From Bombyx mori (Eukaryota; Arthropoda; Insecta; Lepidoptera; Bombycidae), in the NCBI RefSeq assembly GCF_030269925.1, contig NC_085124.1, positions 13,454,001 through 13,518,000 on the forward strand: a DNA stretch of 64,000 bases. Reading direction: 5' to 3'. The translations under genes and the position numbers were made by a program. Positions 10,538 through 23,600 of this stretch are shown here, piece after piece. A model generated the notes under the pieces. It was not told the origin of the DNA. It worked only from the letters and a program-made list of their open reading frames with translations, and ran no database searches. The first letter of the stretch is position 1; each line of letters opens with the position of its first letter.

Positions 10538-11141
10538 GTTACAACCGTATTGATGTTGCATTATTAGGATCAGAGCTATCGATTCTTTGTTTTAGCAGAA
10601 GGAAGCTCACAATCTGTGTCACACAAAAATTACACAAAAACTATCATTTGTAGCATATTTATTTAATTTTTTAGTATCAAGTTGAAGTCACGTGTTTATC
10701 CCAATTTGCATATAAAATGCTATCAGCAAATGTATTTTGAGCAGTAAAAATATTTGTTGATATTGTCTATATATTAATGAATCAGAATATGGAAGACAAA
10801 AGTTCTTTGTAAATATTATATTATTGATTGATATTGAATAACAATTGAATACATAATGAACTGATTATTTTCAAATTAATGTCATACGGCATTTTAATCC
10901 GACTTGGCGTTTAAAATTGCATTTACAGAGTGACTCTCAATAAGTTTTAGTGGATTAATATAGATGATGGTTTTTGTCACAGTGGATTTTAAGTTGAGAA
11001 AAACTTAATCAAATAGTTTCAATGAAGTACAAATTAATTGTTACTCTAAAAGCTGATTAAAAATCTTCTGTCCCCTATCGCTTTAAGAACGTAAGTTATG
11101 TGAAGGTTTTTAAATTACAATTATTAAAATTTAAAGTTTAT

Positions 11142-11384
11142 GCATTTTTTTTTATTGCTTAAATGGGAGCTCAAGGTCCCTCTGATGTCAATTGGTTACC
11201 GGAGTCCATAGACATCTACAGCGTAAATGCGCCATCTACCTTGAGACATGAGTTGTAAGGTCTTAGTATAGTTACAACGGCAGCCCCGCCCTTCAAACCG
11301 AAACGCATTACTGCTTCAGGGCAGAAATAGGCAGGTCGTACCTACCCGTGCGGAATCACAAGACTTCTAACCACCAATAGATTA
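11142..11384 (-). mobile_element. Bm1-type SINE, 5'-truncated
   Basis: Reverse copy from 'ttttattgcttaaatggg' to 'acttctaaccaccaatag'; moderately diverged. Confidence 0.85.
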
Positions 11385-11904
11385 GAACAATTATTTGTAT
11401 AGAACATACATATTTCGGATTAGAAATGTAGGGTCCGTTGTCGTAACATATAGTCTATGAATGTTATTAAATTTAAAATGCAATATCAGTTGGAAAATTA
11501 CTTTATAATTTATTGATAATTGTTAAAAATAAATTCGTGTTCTGTAGAAATTCCTTTTTTATTCTAATCCCTAAACTTAAGTTAAACAGTGTTGCCAGTT
11601 AAAGAAAATGAATTACCATTGGATCACTGTAGCTTTCATTAAAATAGCTAATAAGATGAGTTCTTGCGTAAGGTATTATAGGTTACGAAGCTGTGTTGCG
11701 GACATCGATAAATAAAACAAGAATCAAAGATAAAATCATTATATTAGAGGCACGTTGAAAATAGCCGACAAAAATCGTAAATAATATATACAACATTAAT
11801 GTGTTTTAGTAACTTAAACTAGACAATGAGAGAAAATGAAAGAAGCTTAATAGTGACTAGGTTACGAACCGGCTTAACTAAGGAATGTGTACTTGGGGGC
11901 TTTG

Positions 11905-12028
11905 AACCGAGCGTCGGCTGTCGGGAGGCTTGGCTTTGTCCCTGGCATTGCTGACGTCCATGGGCGACGGTAACCACTCATCATCCGGTGGGCCGTATAC
12001 TCGTCTGCCTACAAGGGCAATAAAAAAA
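11905..12028 (+). mobile_element. LINE 3' tail (CR1/jockey-like, 'cttggcattgctga' family)
   Basis: Shares 'ccatgggcgacggtaaccac' and 'cctacaagggcaataaaaaa' with the longer copy at 62.6-63.06 kb. Confidence 0.7.
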
Positions 12029-13023
12029 AGTATTTCGTTGAGGCCAAAGTATTACCCGAATCGACCCGGGTTATATTGCGTCTTTTTGTTGCTCTAGTTG
12101 CACCTGTTTGTAGCTGGTTATCGGAGCCCGTTGAGTTGAGACATGAGGTCCAATTGTCAATCGTGTTGGGTGCAAAATTAACACCGAAAAGGTATACGAG
12201 TCTTCGAACGCCATTTCCTGGAGCACTCCCTTACAACCGATATTAATGTGATTTGTGAATTTTTTATTGTATACTAAAAAATAATAAAATAGGTTAGTGT
12301 GGACGCAAATTTATATGTTTTAGTATCTACCGTTACATTCAAAATTTGAATTTTTAGTTATTAAATATTAATGCCAAGAATTTATGCATTGATTTAAAAG
12401 TGTATTGATTAAAATTTATGACATACTAGCTCTAGTAGATTATTTTATGGAAATTAAAAATGTTCACAAATCACAAAGGCTTAACTTAAATAAAACTAAA
12501 TTCAAAATAAAAACTAATTTGTATCTTGATCTCCACGGCTTAAAAATTAACATAAAAATATCCACAATGATTCTTATTAAGTTCGATTATTATAATAGAT
12601 ATACTTTTAAAAAAATACTTATAAATAAAGTACAGCTACAATAAGCTCAATTATATTATAAATTATTTAGCAAAATGTTGCCAGTGTAAAAATACGTTAG
12701 TGTTGCAATAATTAAAAACGTATAAAATAATATATAGGCGTATTACAATTCGACGGAATCCATCCGAGTTACTTTATTTAGAAACGATCTTAAAAGTCTA
12801 CTCGGTAATTTAGAACATTACATGAGACAATCAAATAATTTCGTTTTGCTCATAGATTCGATTTGGTTTGTGTAGATGTTCGTAGATGAGCTTGTTGGAT
12901 TCTATTATTAATTTCTTGGAGCGATCGTTTCGAAATAAAGGTTTTAATCAGTCGCCACGACTCCACTTCGATTCAACACTAAAGTTAAATAATGTGATAA
13001 ACGATATATAAACTGCATGTTGG

Positions 13024-13535
13024 CAATACATGTTGGCCGTAGTTGGACGACAAATATGCGGTTTATTTATTTTATGGAGGGTAGAAATAAGGAGCATTAG
13101 CTCTGTGTATTAAATAGTATCAACTGAAAGGGACCTAATTAAGATGGCGCTGTAGTAGCAAGCGGAAAGGTTAAAAAAAACAGCGTCATAAACTACCACA
13201 CTTGACTCTGTTTAAAAAAGCTATATTCATATAGTTTCCACTTGCTACACTAGCGCTATTTCGGTGAGTCTCCCAACTATAATTTGCTGTTTACAGGTGA
13301 ACACTTTTCAACTCATCCCCCCTATAAAAGATGGCGCTCCTTATCTCTACCCTCCATAATTACTCTGTCACCGTTCGGTTCGTCAGAGTCCGCGGTCACG
13401 CTGCGTTGGTCCATGGGCACAATACAAAATCAAAACCCTTCAAGTTTGGTCGTCGGCATTCACATCGTGCGACCAATATGTCGAAGGGTTTAAATACATT
13501 ATCGTTGGTCGAAGTTTGGCCAACATGTGTTGCTA
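13024..13535. mobile_element. TIR element with nested inverted repeats
   Basis: The outer arms 'catgttggccgtagttgg' and (inverted) 'catgttggccaaacttcg' enclose inner arms 'tatggagggtagaaataagg' (13074) and their inverse (13337-13357). It has no transposase frame. Confidence 0.6.
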
Positions 13536-14412
13536 ATGTCGATAGAGTTCACGCTCAGAAATCATTGAATTAACTTATAGAAACCTTTGATTCATTTTAA
13601 CCAAACCTTATATACTTTAACGTGTACATTATCAAATAGAAAATGTGTAGAATATGATGAAATTAATAGATCTTAATGTTAACAGAAACACTTGGTTTTT
13701 TATTCCAAACAAATAGATTAGATGTTGTATGACTTAATTTTGATTATAAAACTTAAGTAGGTAGATAAGATTTTTAATGAAAACATTTATTTTAGTGCCA
13801 TTTGATACTTACTACAAATCAATTAAATATTTTTAAGAGAAAAATTATTATTCGTGAATGAATACACAAGACCGGGCAAATAATGTGTGTTGCCATTTAT
13901 TTATGCTTTTTATTGAAAATAATGGCTTTATCAATTAAAATTTTATTTAAATATTTTCCTACCGAGTTGTACGTGAACTCAACCGTATAAGTTTATAATC
14001 ATAATGAATACAATCACATACAAAAGGCTTCGATTACACGTGTTATATTAGATATTACACAGAGTGCACAACACAGTGCTTCTAATTGCAAAATTCGACT
14101 TTCTACCTCTAATCGTAAAGTGTTTATTTGAATAAACTTTTACGTTCGCCAAGAGCAGCCCTCACGGCATCTTTAGGGTTATCAAAACTACTTTTATATA
14201 AAAAGTTATGCAAGTTCAGTTTAATTAAAATTCTTATTATCCTGTTTTCAGTTTGTTACAGCCTCGGCCACATGTCGCGGCGGCGCGTGTAGATTGTGAC
14301 TTAGCACAAGTTTGACAACCTCCGACCTCAAGCGGATATCTTAAGAGTGCTAATTTTATTTTTCAAATTCCATCTTTAGAGCATCAAGTCGATTTTGTAT
14401 GGAGAAGTCGCT

Positions 14413-14418
14413 TTTATT
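14413..14418 (-). terminator. Candidate EML poly(A) signal
   Basis: First AATAAA on the minus strand after the EML stop (88 nt downstream); a second lies at 14355-14360. The cleavage site is unproven. Confidence 0.45.
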
Positions 14419-14505
14419 TTATAATACGTGCCCCACGACACGCGGCCTAGTTGAAGTACTGTGAAAGGTTTGGAATGATATTGGAGGTAATTGGTGTGTG
14501 GTCGC

Positions 14506-14631
14506 TCAGTCGACGAGCCACTGCATGAGGCTGGTGTCGAGTCCGCCGGCGGACAGCAGGCGCGCGCCGTCCTGCGTGAAGCGCACGCACGTCACGTGCG
14601 ACGAGTGCCCGCCGTACGCGTGGCACAGCGA
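14506..14631 (-). CDS. EML: EML exon 18 (last WD blade and stop)
   Basis: Acceptor attggttgcag, 41 codons and TGA. It encodes [20 protein letters not shown], then [13 protein letters not shown], the EML C-terminus ('STGGKDTSIMQW'). Confidence 0.97.
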   Translation of the reverse strand, partial: SLCHAYGGHSSHVTCVRFTQDGARLLSAGGLDTSLMQWLVD

Positions 14632-17600
14632 CTGCAACCAATGTGACCAGATTACAATTTCGCATTCTCCCCAAATCTCACTCGAAATGCCCCAAAAATC
14701 AGGTTTAAAAAAAAAACCCCACGAAATGGATATTTTTATTGCTTAGATGGGTGGGCGAGCTCACAGCCTACCTGGTATTAAGTGGTTACTGGAGCCCATA
14801 GACATCTACAACGTAAATGCGCCACCCACTAGCGTCTAGCTTGTTGACGTTGTTAACACTAGCCCTAGCAAGAGCAGTACTACCCAGAACCTACCACCGG
14901 ATCTGAATAGCGACTGTCAAGATCCAGCTAGAAACTCAGTGGGCTCGGCCCGCCCATTCCTGTCTCTGAATAATATATGTTCCAGTTTATGGGTTAGGGC
15001 CGCCGTCATCGCCCTAGCCCTGTGAGTATCGTGGGCGCGTTACCTTGGGTTGCGTGACGGGGTAGGCGTACAGCTTGACCTTGCCGAAGTCGTCACCGGT
15101 GGCCGCCAGTCGACCGTCGCGCGACCTGCAACAAGGAGTGGACGTTGTACAGCGGGCGGTTGTCGCGGCCCAGGGGCGCCGGTGGGCGAGCTGCGTACCG
15201 CGCGCACGAGTTGATGTCGGTTCCGTCGGCGTTCTCCGGCCACACGCCCACCGTCGTGAAGGTGATGGGGCACGTGTTGCTGGCCCACGCCGCGTCGCGC
15301 AGGGACGACGGGCTGGTCACCTGCCGACACGTCGTCGCGTTCCCTGCGGAGTCAATTTATTTATTTATTATTAACATAGGTGATAAAACCTGTATCTCAA
15401 GCATTAATTATCTCATTATCTCAATTAGACCTCGTATAGTTAGGACGATTAGCGACATCTATAGTAAAGGGACAAAGTTACTAAAATCTATTTTTGAAGA
15501 ATAGCGATAATGACCGGGGCTACATTAGTGGGCTACGGCGAATATTCGTGTTATCGCGATGATGTGGTTGAGCAGATCGTTGCAGCGCGTAATATTCGGG
15601 CGAAGGCGATGTACTGTTGGGGCACTGTCCAGGAATTGAACAAAATGTTAGAATTATATTTTTTATACTTTTATTGTGTACTGCTTTTTACAATTTTATA
15701 TCATTCGATTCACATTAAGTCTGCGGCTTATTGCTTATGTTGTTGGTGTTGCGCACGCGTCTGTCTGTCTTCACGTTTTGTTCCGGGTCACCCCGCACCC
15801 CGCTTCCGCTTGCCTCCCGACGATGCCCATTTGGGTATCGTTAAGCTGGCGGGTATCAAAGGGATTTGTCGCGACAACTTTCGCTTGGGTGGCTACACCT
15901 ACGTCACTTCAGTGTCGTTCAGACTTTGATACGGTACGAACGTGTTTGTTTTCTTGTACACCGTGGAGTAGAGTAACAAAAAAGTGTTGAAATTCGTTCA
16001 ATTGTATTTAAATTACGTCTCTGTCGAACAGTACACCGCAACATAGCCCGGCAGGATGTATCGCGTCAACGTGACACAAATCTTGACCCGCTAATATAGC
16101 CCCAGCATAAGAAAAGAGCTTAAAACAGATATTGATTTAAAAAAAGAAAAATTACCACATCACCGACACAACGAACGGCCAAAGAAGACGCCAAATGAAT
16201 CGAAACCTTTAGATATCAATGTAGTGTGCAGCTCGCCTAACCTTATATTTGTAACTGCACACACTAAATTATGACAGTATTACATGAATTGTCGACTTGA
16301 ACAGTTCTCTTTTATTTCACCTGCAACACTCCAATACATGGCGACCCTTAGCCAGCAGTTAAAATTTTGCAACATACATAAATTACGAGAGTAGCTGAAT
16401 AAATTATGAAGAATATTATGAAGAATAGAAGTTTGTAAAACGAGAAGAGGAAAGAAGATTTTAAAATTACAGAAAATGAAAAAAAAGAAACAAAAACCCT
16501 CACAGAAGATTGATTTGGATGAAGCGATGAGAACAATAGAAGAAGACAGAAAAGGGTGTTGCTGCCGGGAGCCGGGAGAATGCTCAAGCCTTATGATGAG
16601 AGGATATGCAGGGCGCCGGGAGATAAATTGTACGGGTCCGAGGTGGAGCAGCTAGGAGTCAGCTCGAGTCCAATGCTGAGGAGTTCATTCACCCATGCTA
16701 CGTAAGACGTCATGACCTACATATACGTTGACAGTAAATACGTGCTTACTGCAATGTAAGTTTTTGCTCTGATATTGTAATTTTTTTACGTTATTTTAAT
16801 GTTCTGTATTATATGTTATTATTAAGTCCATGCGGAATTACTTTATATTCAGTTTAAGGAAATCTATGTCTTTCCATCCACAAGAGCAGGTTATGCAATT
16901 TAGAGCTAACCAAAATGTTAAACGCGGAAACTACAGAGGTTTCCGAAGCCGAGGAGATAGCCATTTTTATAACAATAAGACAAATTATAATCGTAACTAT
17001 AATTGTTATGAAAATAGTACAGGTCAACGAACTTCACATATCGTAAATCGAGGTAAACACTCAGGCGATCAACGCCAGCGTAAGCATTTTCGCGGACGAC
17101 CGATGCATTATCAGCGTGTACAGCATAATACGCAAGAGTCCAATGTCCAAGACAACTTGCGCAACGATAACGCAAATAATTATGACAACTTAGAGTTTTT
17201 CGCACCTAAACAGTGCACTCATTCGATTTTTAGTTATAGTAATTTTTGTGTAATTAAGTGTCAACTTAAAAATAGTAATATCGATCTTAATTTATTAATC
17301 GATAGTGCAGCTAGTTTAGTAGAGTTTATTAAATTTAGTACAACAGGATAAGATAGTTATAGAAAAAATTAGTTCTAATTTAGAGTCTATGGGATATATT
17401 TATTTAAATATTATAATTAATCATGTGAATTTTGCTCAACGCAGCTGCAGATGCATTGAGCCGGATACCTTTTACATCCAACAGCTTAAAGGAAATGCAA
17501 CAGCATGTAGTATCGTTCATGACAAGAGTACAAGCTCGTAGGTTATGTATTATTGACTGTGACAACAATAATATGACTACGGAGGTATCCTCTACTCCAA

Positions 17601-20600
17601 GGCCTGATCAACCTAAAGTAGTGGAAATCCTCAAACGACCAATTGACGGCGTTGAATTGATGCTATTTTGTAATAAAAATACATTAAAACAGATAGAAAA
17701 ATTTAAACATTTTACTAGTGATAATGGTAACTGCAAATTCGTGCCTGACAAATCAGCAATTTTTATAATTTCTCAATCGTTGTCTACCGTAAGTGTGTTA
17801 ATGAGAGAATTATAACGTTTTTGCAAGCAAATCAAAATAAACGTGCTCGGAATAATTAAAAGCAAGCGCTATGAACGATTTGTAGACAATTTTATAAAGG
17901 AAATGAGCCATTTGAAAGATTTTCCCAAGTTACTTGTTATTAAAGATGTGACAAGTATTACTGACAAAGAAGTTTGTAACTTAAAATATTGTTTTATTGG
18001 ATTTTTGTTAGTAAAGTATGAAAGTTAATAATATTTTGTGTAATTTAGTTTAAGTAAAAAAAAAAAAAAGGGATTATATAATAATATCATATTTTTTTTA
18101 AAAAGAGGGGAGGTGTAGTGTGCAGCTCGCCTAACCTTATATTTGTAACTGCACACACTAAATTATGACAGTATTACATGAATTGTCGACTTGAACAGTT
18201 CTCTTTTATTTCACCTGCAACACTCCAATACATCAATGATTACGGTCGAAATTAGATTGTCGAACGAATACTGCTAATTGTTTATGTCTAAATATATGTG
18301 GGGTTTTCTATTCAGGGTGGGCCAGTGAAACGTTTGATTACTTCACTCAAACTTGATTTTTTATTTTGTCTTAATCGTCTTAATTTATGTAATTAAAATA
18401 TATACGTCTTACGTCTTCAGAGTTACACCGCGTCTGTCGGCGGTCGCACCCGCAACTACCCTCCTCTCGCTTAAAAAATAAAACTAAGTGTTCCGCATTC
18501 ATTCGCCGTCTTTCTTACTTCTTAACACGACATCTTCTATCTCGCTCACTCAGTCATGCTCCATATCTGTCATCCATCCATACCACTCCGTTCTGTTCCT
18601 ATTTTTTTTTAATTTTATTGCTTAAATGATTGGACGATCTCACAGCCCACTTGGTGTTAAGTAGTTACTGGAGCCCATAGACATCCACAACTAAATGCGC
18701 CACCCACCTTGAGATATAAGTTCTAAAGTCTCAGTATACTTAAAAAGGCTGCCCCACCCTTCCAACCGAAACGCATTACTGCTTCACGGCAGAAATAGGC
18801 AGGGTGCTGGTACCTACCCGCGCGGACTCACAAGCGGTCCTACCACCAGTAATAACATACACATATATATGTACTTACAGAAGAGCAGCTCGTAGTCCCC
18901 GGAGTTGCTTCTGATGTACTGACTGTCCTCAGACCAGTCCAGGTGCGTGATATAACTGGAGTGGCCCTGGGCATATCACGAATTGTAATTAACACATTGT
19001 ATTTCCTTCTCTTTACAGAGCAAAGCAAAAGCCACTAAGTACATCCTTTTTTTATGATTGAAGGATTACTGGTGGCTTCGAGGCCTTTCCAGTTTCACCA
19101 GGACAGGTGGGCGAGCAAAGGCTCAGCCAGGAGGGGTGGGATTTGCTAACAGCTGCCCGAGCGTCTCCGAAGGAGACCTAACAACTCAAGAGCAGTTGCT
19201 TCGCGAATGAATCTACTACCGGATCGGAATTGCGACCCGCTGAGAAGATCCGGCGAGGAACTCAGCGAGCTGATGCATGGGCGAGTACATACTATTTTAA
19301 AGCTGTAATATTGAGCGATTGCCTAACTCAACAAGCCGATCAAGAAAATTTTACAAATCTAACAGCAGTGGTGACATCTGTTCTCTAAGGAAGTAACTAA
19401 TCAAACAGATTTCGATGCGAAACTAAGCGTGTGTGTATTCGATTTTTTTTATTTAAGCGATCTCTTTTGTATAACGATTCGTGTCAGATATTATTAATAA
19501 GTAGCGTTTGTTAAACTTTTGATTGCCGTGTAGGTCACATGTGCCCTACGCGGCGCACTGAACTAATTATGTCGATTTCTATTACTAACGCACCGCAATA
19601 TGTAGTAAAGAGAATATGTGAAAGACTTCGAATTCGAAGACTGAAAATGCATCTACTTCTAAGAGACCTAAAAGACTAAGACATACATTAGCAAATAGAA
19701 GAAGGCAAGGCTAGGCAATTCAGGCCCTCAGTAACAAACATCGACATGATTACTTCAGTGCGCCGCGTAGGGCACAGGTGACCTATACGGCAGTCAAAGG
19801 GTTAATTATAATTAGTAAACGGTTATGGAAGCTGGAGTTTTGTTTTGAATCCGAAGCGTTAATAAATACTGCCCGTGTGAGCGCTATGTTCTACGCGTCT
19901 ACTTTTAAAGCGACAGAAGTACAACACAAGCCAGTTTTATTAAAATAGTATTTTTGTCTCGAGCGCTTGTAATAAGTTTAATTTGAAAATTCATTTGTAA
20001 TGTTCGACAGTGATGACGTCACTGAACCCCTTACATACAAATTCATTGTTGAAGCTAACCCGACAATGTGACTTAATAACAAGCCTATTTATTACGTGAG
20101 TTCACCCGCCCTATCATAGCGGTATTCTGTCCGGCGGTACCCTACAATAGCGGGGCTCCCTTCTAGGGTTGCCACCAGTACTTTATAATATAATGTATTG
20201 TACGTAGTTTTCAGGTAAAACACGAAAATACTTTATTTGGCACGATTTGGTTTCTGTGGGATTTCGAAAACTTTAGTAATATGTCTTTTTTCGTTAAGCG
20301 AAATACATCGATTGCTCATTCGATTTCGCCACTCGCCAACGCAACATCACTTAAGCACTCGTTTTTTAACAAATATTTCTGAACACAACATAACCTCAAA
20401 TGTCAACAATGTCACTGTCATTAATTTCCAGTTTCTTGTTCAATTTATTCAGTTGTATTAAAAAAATAGGTATTTGAACATAATAATAATAATAAATAAA
20501 TTGTACTTTATTTTGATACGATGTAGTTTTATTTCCCACCTATAATAACCAATGTACTTAAGCTGCAAAAAAAGTGGCAACCCTAGTCCCTTCATATAAA

Positions 20601-23600
20601 CCCTCCTTTCTCAAAGAGATATTGATGTGGGCGGAACTATACAAGCACAGGGTATCCTGGGAGCGCCCTTCGTGCTAAGGACACTCCGAGGTCAGACCAT
20701 GTCTGGCAGCGCGCTCGCGTGGTACTCCTGTCTCTACTTGTTACAGAAGGCACTAGTGGTCCAACAATTAGATCATTTTTACCCTTCTACGTTTTCTCTC
20801 CGTACACTAGAAACGCATGGAACACATAATGTGTAATGATAATGGTTATAGTAATTTCTACAATAGTATTGCGGTTTTCATGACTAGCATAATTAAAAAT
20901 AATTTTATAGGAAATAAGAGGGTAGTTAACATAATATTCAAATGTCGGGTATCTGGTCCGAAATAATAACACGAGGAAAACAAATTCGAGATTCATACCG
21001 AAAAGTAATGTTAATGATATCATTATAATATTTATTTCCCTAAGATTTACAAATCTATGGAGCTTAAAAAAAGAATTGAAAACAAAATAAAATCTTACCA
21101 AACACTTTCCGAGGCGACTGTACCTAGCGCCGTTGTCTTCGACCCGGTAAATGTATATGAAGTTGTCCCGGGAGCCGAGGGCGACCATCTTGTTGTCCGG
21201 CGAGTACTGGATTGTTTGGATCGGCTCAGAACTGGAAATGAACACAAGTAGTGACACGACGGGTCAATGACCTCTTACGAGCACACGAGCCGCTAGTTGC
21301 TATGCACCCGCATAAAATCAATATGTCTTCTTAGGACTTCAACAGACGTAATTAAGCACATCATTACGGATCCTCCTGATCTATTAACGGTGCTTTTAGG
21401 CACCACAAGCACCGATCACCGTCCTCGGTGAACCCGTCGCTTGCGACGAAGGGCTCGACGAGCGAATTAACCCATAGATACAGCCCACTGAGTTTCTCGC
21501 CGGATCTTCTCAGTGGGTCGCGTTTCCGATCCGGTGGTAGATTCTGCGAAGCACTGCTGTTGCTATGGACACTGTTAGCAACACTCCGGTTTGAGCACCG
21601 TGAGCTCACCTACACGTTAGGCTGAAGTTGATGTAGCCTCTCAAGGTTATGAGCATAGGTAGGGGAAAAATGTCTCTAGATGAGCATGGGCACATTACCC
21701 GTCCTGGTGCTGCGCCAGCACGTCGCGCGAGTGCGGGTCCAGCACCAGCCAGCGCCCCGACAGGCAGCCCACGGCCAGCACGCCGCCGTCCGCCGACCAC
21801 GACACGCACTGCGCCCGCTCCTGCGCACGCACACACGTCATTACGTGTCACGTCATTTGGGGATAATGCTTTACATTGACAAGCCCAAAACATTTAATCC
21901 TACTAGTGGTCCCGCAGTAGTCGAAATTTGACTATAATTAATTGAAATTATAAGTTTGAACATTATTAAGGTTCTATTGTCATAGACTATTGTACTTCTA
22001 TAATCACAGATTTCGCTATAGACAAATAATATTAAAGACAAACAATATTAACCTATTCTCATTTTGACCACAGACTGTATGATATAATAATAGTTTGACA
22101 ATAAACAAAGAGTATAAAATATATGTATGTGTGTCAAATACATGGTAATGTGTGTTAATTTTTTCTTTATTAATTTAATGTTTTATTAATGCATAGTTTA
22201 CAAAAAATATTAGCATTCTGCACTCCTTTTCTATATAAGTGTGGAAAATTTCATGCTCCTCCGTCCGCGCAATTTTCGTAAAAAGGGGTACAAAGTTTTT
22301 GCTTCACGTATTAATATATAGATATCATAGAGAATAAGAATAAGCTGCCCCCGGATATATAATATTGTTCATAAGCACGGTCTGCGACCGGGAATCGAGC
22401 CGAGCTTCCGTAGTGCAGCCAGACAGAGTTAGTAGTTCTGCAATCGGTGGGGCACAGATTATACAACGATTAGGGACGTGGCGTCATGTCTTGTAATTTC
22501 TGGCTTAGCGTTAGGTGACACAAAATTTATTTGATTACATTCAGTAATATTGTTGTGAGTTTGGTATTTTAACTTCAGAGGGTAGCTGTGAGATTTTTTT
22601 ATCATCTTCTATGTTTTCAAGTATTGTTTAATAAACGCGACAATCTTTAAGTTTTTTTATTGAATTAATTATTCTATTTAATTAATCGACCGAGATTTCT
22701 AAATATAGTTAGGTAGTTTTCCAATGACAGCACAAGAGCGCATTATGCGGCATAATGCTCAACGTTGAATGTTTCAACTACAGCAACTCGAAGCACAATC
22801 GAGCACTCTCAAAAGTACTGCGCGATACCAACTCAGTGACAGAAAATTTTTTTTTTTTAGTTGGCATTGATCGAAATTTTGTTTATGTTATCGTTAGTAA
22901 TATTATTTATTGTTGAAAAAATTTGGAAGGCTTTCGTTTCGTCGTAATTTCTTCAAAGTTAGTTCAAACTGTGCTAAAAAATAAATATAAGTATGCATGA
23001 AGGTACAAATAATTACTTTTATTTTTATATTCCACATTTAAAATGTGAATACAATTTCATTTTAGAATTCGAATCTGTAAACAAATTTATTTTACAGGAA
23101 TATACTTTTGTAACCATTGCAATGGCTTGGTCGAATCATCATCATGAACTTAGCGCACTCTGTTGATGCATTTGAAAACTAATTCACGTTCCAATTAAGC
23201 TTCAGCATAATTTGGCATTGTGAGTTACTGAGTCGCATTATGCTCTGTAATTGGAAAACTACCTTAATTAAGTAAAAAAAGTTCGATATCAAAATTTGTT
23301 TGAAAGCATTTTTTGCAAATTAAGATCATTTTTATATTCAGTGAAATGTCCAAACTTCAGCGTAACAATGTATAAATGAACGATTCATTTTATGAAAATC
23401 TTTTAGACGGTAGACGTTAATTTGTCTGTAGACTCCGTTGTGTCCGGTGCTAATACACAAGGCAGGGTGGTCACCTCGATGTCCTTGCTCCAGACGGTGG
23501 AGTGGCTGAGCGCGTCCCAGAGCTGCAGCAGGCGGTCCCAGCCGGCCGACGCGAACCACGCCAGCGACGGGTGCGCCGCCAGCCCCCACACCTCCTCCAC

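Larger units (their letters stand above)
10020..14412. other. Intergenic region between the convergent genes
   Basis: It holds the TIM44 3' UTR, a SINE (11142-11384), a LINE tail (11905-12028) and a TIR element (13024-13535). The rest is AT-rich with no supported gene. The frames at 12405-12644 and 13284-13573 look incidental; the latter falls inside the TIR element. Confidence 0.6.
16220..18232 (+). mobile_element. Internally deleted Ty3/gypsy-like LTR retrotransposon
   Basis: Two 119-bp LTRs (TG...CA) that read as identical flank 1.78 kb, with a 4-bp target duplication tcaa (16216-16219 and 18233-18236). A primer-binding-like site starts 'tggcgaccctta' right after the 5' LTR. A polypurine tract (aaaaagaggggagg) precedes the 3' LTR. 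The interior keeps a gag-like Arg/Gly/Asn-rich frame running into a protease-like stub, then jumps to the end of RNase H and a spacer. Most of the reverse transcriptase and all recognisable integrase are missing, so it cannot move by itself. It lies in the EML intron between exons 15 and 16, antisense to the gene. Confidence 0.85.

Noticed and set aside
12405..12644. 79-codon Lys/Ile-rich frame
   Set aside because: AT-rich composition gives such frames by chance; no splice or homology support.
14447..15504. GC-rich Arg/Ala-rich frames overlapping 14.5-15.4 kb on both strands
   Set aside because: They are shadows of EML exons 16-18; only the phase-matched minus-strand frames give WD-repeat sequence.
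20237..20461. 74-codon plus-strand frame inside the hAT-like element
   Set aside because: No transposase motif is visible and the element is too short to be autonomous.
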